Both the position numbers and the translations under genes were made by a program. The notes under the pieces are model-generated. The model did no database searches. It had not been told where the DNA came from and saw only the letters and a list, made by a program, of their open reading frames with translations. Positions 6,257 through 7,475 of a stretch of DNA of 7,475 nt are shown piece by piece. Position 1 is the first letter of the stretch. The number at the start of each line of letters is the position of its first letter. The stretch is from NCBI GenBank assembly GCA_003565575.1, contig PXBV01000176.1, positions 1 through 7,475 on the forward strand, read 5' to 3'. Origin of the DNA: Psychroflexus sp. GTDB taxonomy: Bacteria > Bacteroidota > Bacteroidia > Flavobacteriales > Flavobacteriaceae.

Positions 6257-7475
6257 TTAATACTCAACAACTCGAATTCCAAAGTACAATTCTAAAACTT
6301 TTAAGTTAAATATATAGTCGTATTTAGCATTTATTAGTCGGTTTTCTGCATTGGTGAGTCTAAATTTGGATTGGGTTAGCTCAAAGGCATTAGAAACACC
6401 CACATCAAAACGCTGCTGAGCATATTCAAAAGCTAACTGTTGAGACTCTACAGCTTTTATAGCTGCTTCAAAAGATTTGGCAGCGCCTTGGGCATCTACA
6501 TAAGCTTGATAGACGTTAGCTTCAAGGTCTAACTCAGTTTGTTCTAGCTGATACTCTGCTCTCATGGCAGCTACTTCTGCTCTTTTGATTTGGTTACGTG
6601 TGGCAAAACCATTAAAAATAGGAATGTTTAATTGTGCACCAATAGTATAACCATCGTTTCTTGATAATTGATTAAAAAAGCTACTTGGACCAATAGCTTC
6701 AACTTGAATATTGGGTGCTACTACAAGGTCTCCGGTAGACTGTACAACTCCTATCTCTCGAGTAGGTGCATTGGGGTCTACTCCTCCGCTTATTGTTCTT
6801 TCTCGGTCAGATTCTCTTGTATTGTAATTGAAAAAACCGTTAAGAGTTGGGTATAGCTGACTTCTTGCAATTTCAATATCTTTTTCAGCGATACCGAGTT
6901 GCTGCTCAGCTACTTTAATGTCATATCGTTCTTGTTTGGCTTTTGCTAGAATTTCTTCTGGAGAATTGGTCAAAATATCGGTAAGCGGCACATCGTACTC
7001 TTCATCGGCTATATCGAAGTTCTGATAGTCTTCAATCAAAAGGGTTTGGGCTAAGTTAATTTTGGAAATGCGTAAATTATTTTCTGCAATAATGATTTGT
7101 TGTTCCTCATCAGCATCAGTAGCCTGGATTTCTAGCAAATCTCCTTTTGGTGCATTTCCAGCTTCTACCGTTTTGCGTGTGAGTTCAATTTGATCTTTAG
7201 TTACTTTGTTTTGTTCTATAAGAACTGCAAGCTGTTGCTTATTCACTAGAATCTGCAAATAGGCATTGGCTACAAAAAGTGCTATGTCATCTTTCATTAA
7301 TTCTAAAGAGTACTGACTAGCCAATTGCTCAAGTTTTGCTCTTTGGAAGGTTCTTAAGTTTCTAAGTCCATCATAAATGGTAATGCCTGCTGTAGCATTT
7401 AGAGAAAGGTTTCTTACTACTTGTTGCTCTAAAATACCGGTGGTAATGTTTTGAGTAAGACCGGAGTTCCAGGAG
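6257..7475 (-). CDS. TolC-family outer membrane efflux protein, N-terminus missing (partial)
   Basis: This is the trimeric outer membrane channel of a tripartite efflux pump or type I exporter. The minus frame is open to the right edge with 405 codons visible. The fold shows as two repeats of long amphipathic helices and outer-membrane strands. The first repeat starts near the edge (SGLTQNITTGI, then NLSLNATAGITIYDGLRN, a typical strand-turn-helix entry). The second begins GYTIGAQLNIPIFNGFATRNQ and continues into coiled coil (EYQLEQTELDLEANVYQAY). It ends FNLKVLELYFGIRVVEY. A full-length family member has about 430-500 residues, so a signal peptide and up to about 100 residues lie beyond the window. 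Starting the gene at the TTG at 7324-7322 would cut into the first helix and is wrong, because the frame continues upstream with sequence typical of the family. Inner-membrane and periplasmic pump genes are probably encoded nearby outside the window. Confidence 0.92.
   Translation of the reverse strand, partial: SWNSGLTQNITTGILEQQVVRNLSLNATAGITIYDGLRNLRTFQRAKLEQLASQYSLELMKDDIALFVANAYLQILVNKQQLAVLIEQNKVTKDQIELTRKTVEAGNAPKGDLLEIQATDADEEQQIIIAENNLRISKINLAQTLLIEDYQNFDIADEEYDVPLTDILTNSPEEILAKAKQERYDIKVAEQQLGIAEKDIEIARSQLYPTLNGFFNYNTRESDRERTISGGVDPNAPTREIGVVQSTGDLVVAPNIQVEAIGPSSFFNQLSRNDGYTIGAQLNIPIFNGFATRNQIKRAEVAAMRAEYQLEQTELDLEANVYQAYVDAQGAAKSFEAAIKAVESQQLAFEYAQQRFDVGVSNAFELTQSKFRLTNAENRLINAKYDYIFNLKVLELYFGIRVVEY

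Noticed and set aside
7322..7324. TTG as start codon of the TolC-family gene
   Set aside because: The frame stays open upstream to the window edge and encodes typical TolC-family sequence, so the gene is simply cut by the edge.

Overview
The window looks like a chromosomal segment from a member of the Flavobacteriia (Bacteroidota), probably Flavobacteriaceae. The reasons are the AT-rich sequence, the absence of clear Shine-Dalgarno sites, a promoter of the Bacteroidota type (TTTG, 18 bases, TAnnTTTG) before metG, and a secreted LamG/FN3/DUF4397 protein of a kind common in that group. No species can be named from the sequence alone.

Layout from left to right. (1) Bases 1-1904, minus strand: the first 634 codons of a large secreted protein (signal peptide, LamG, fibronectin III, a second very similar LamG, then the start of a DUF4397 domain), cut off by the left edge. 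(2) Bases 1905-2627: a 723-base divergent intergenic region. It holds a 31-base all-AT inverted repeat and, at about 2255-2421, a more GC-rich block with several stems that looks like a structured RNA or a dispersed intergenic repeat. At its right end is a good metG promoter. (3) Bases 2628-4697, plus strand: metG, methionyl-tRNA synthetase with a C-terminal tRNA-binding domain. (4) Bases 4698-5579, plus strand: an MscS-type mechanosensitive channel abutting the metG stop codon, very likely in the same transcript. (5) Bases 5585-6241, minus strand: tsaB, for tRNA t6A modification, convergent with mscS across only 5 bases. (6) Bases 6257-7475, minus strand: a TolC-family outer membrane efflux protein that runs off the right edge, 15 bases upstream of tsaB and probably cotranscribed with it.

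The genes form two convergent units: metG-mscS rightward, and tolC-tsaB leftward, the latter probably the tail of an efflux operon that begins outside the window. A perfect 13-bp inverted repeat followed by nine Ts, at 5600-5655, has the form of a terminator for the rightward unit but lies inside the last codons of tsaB.

Most of the window is ordinary core genome. The parts that deserve a second look are the structured intergenic block at 2255-2421, the terminator inside tsaB, the AT palindrome at 2021-2051, and the near-identical LamG copies. I saw no CRISPR array, tRNA, rRNA, insertion sequence or defence system.
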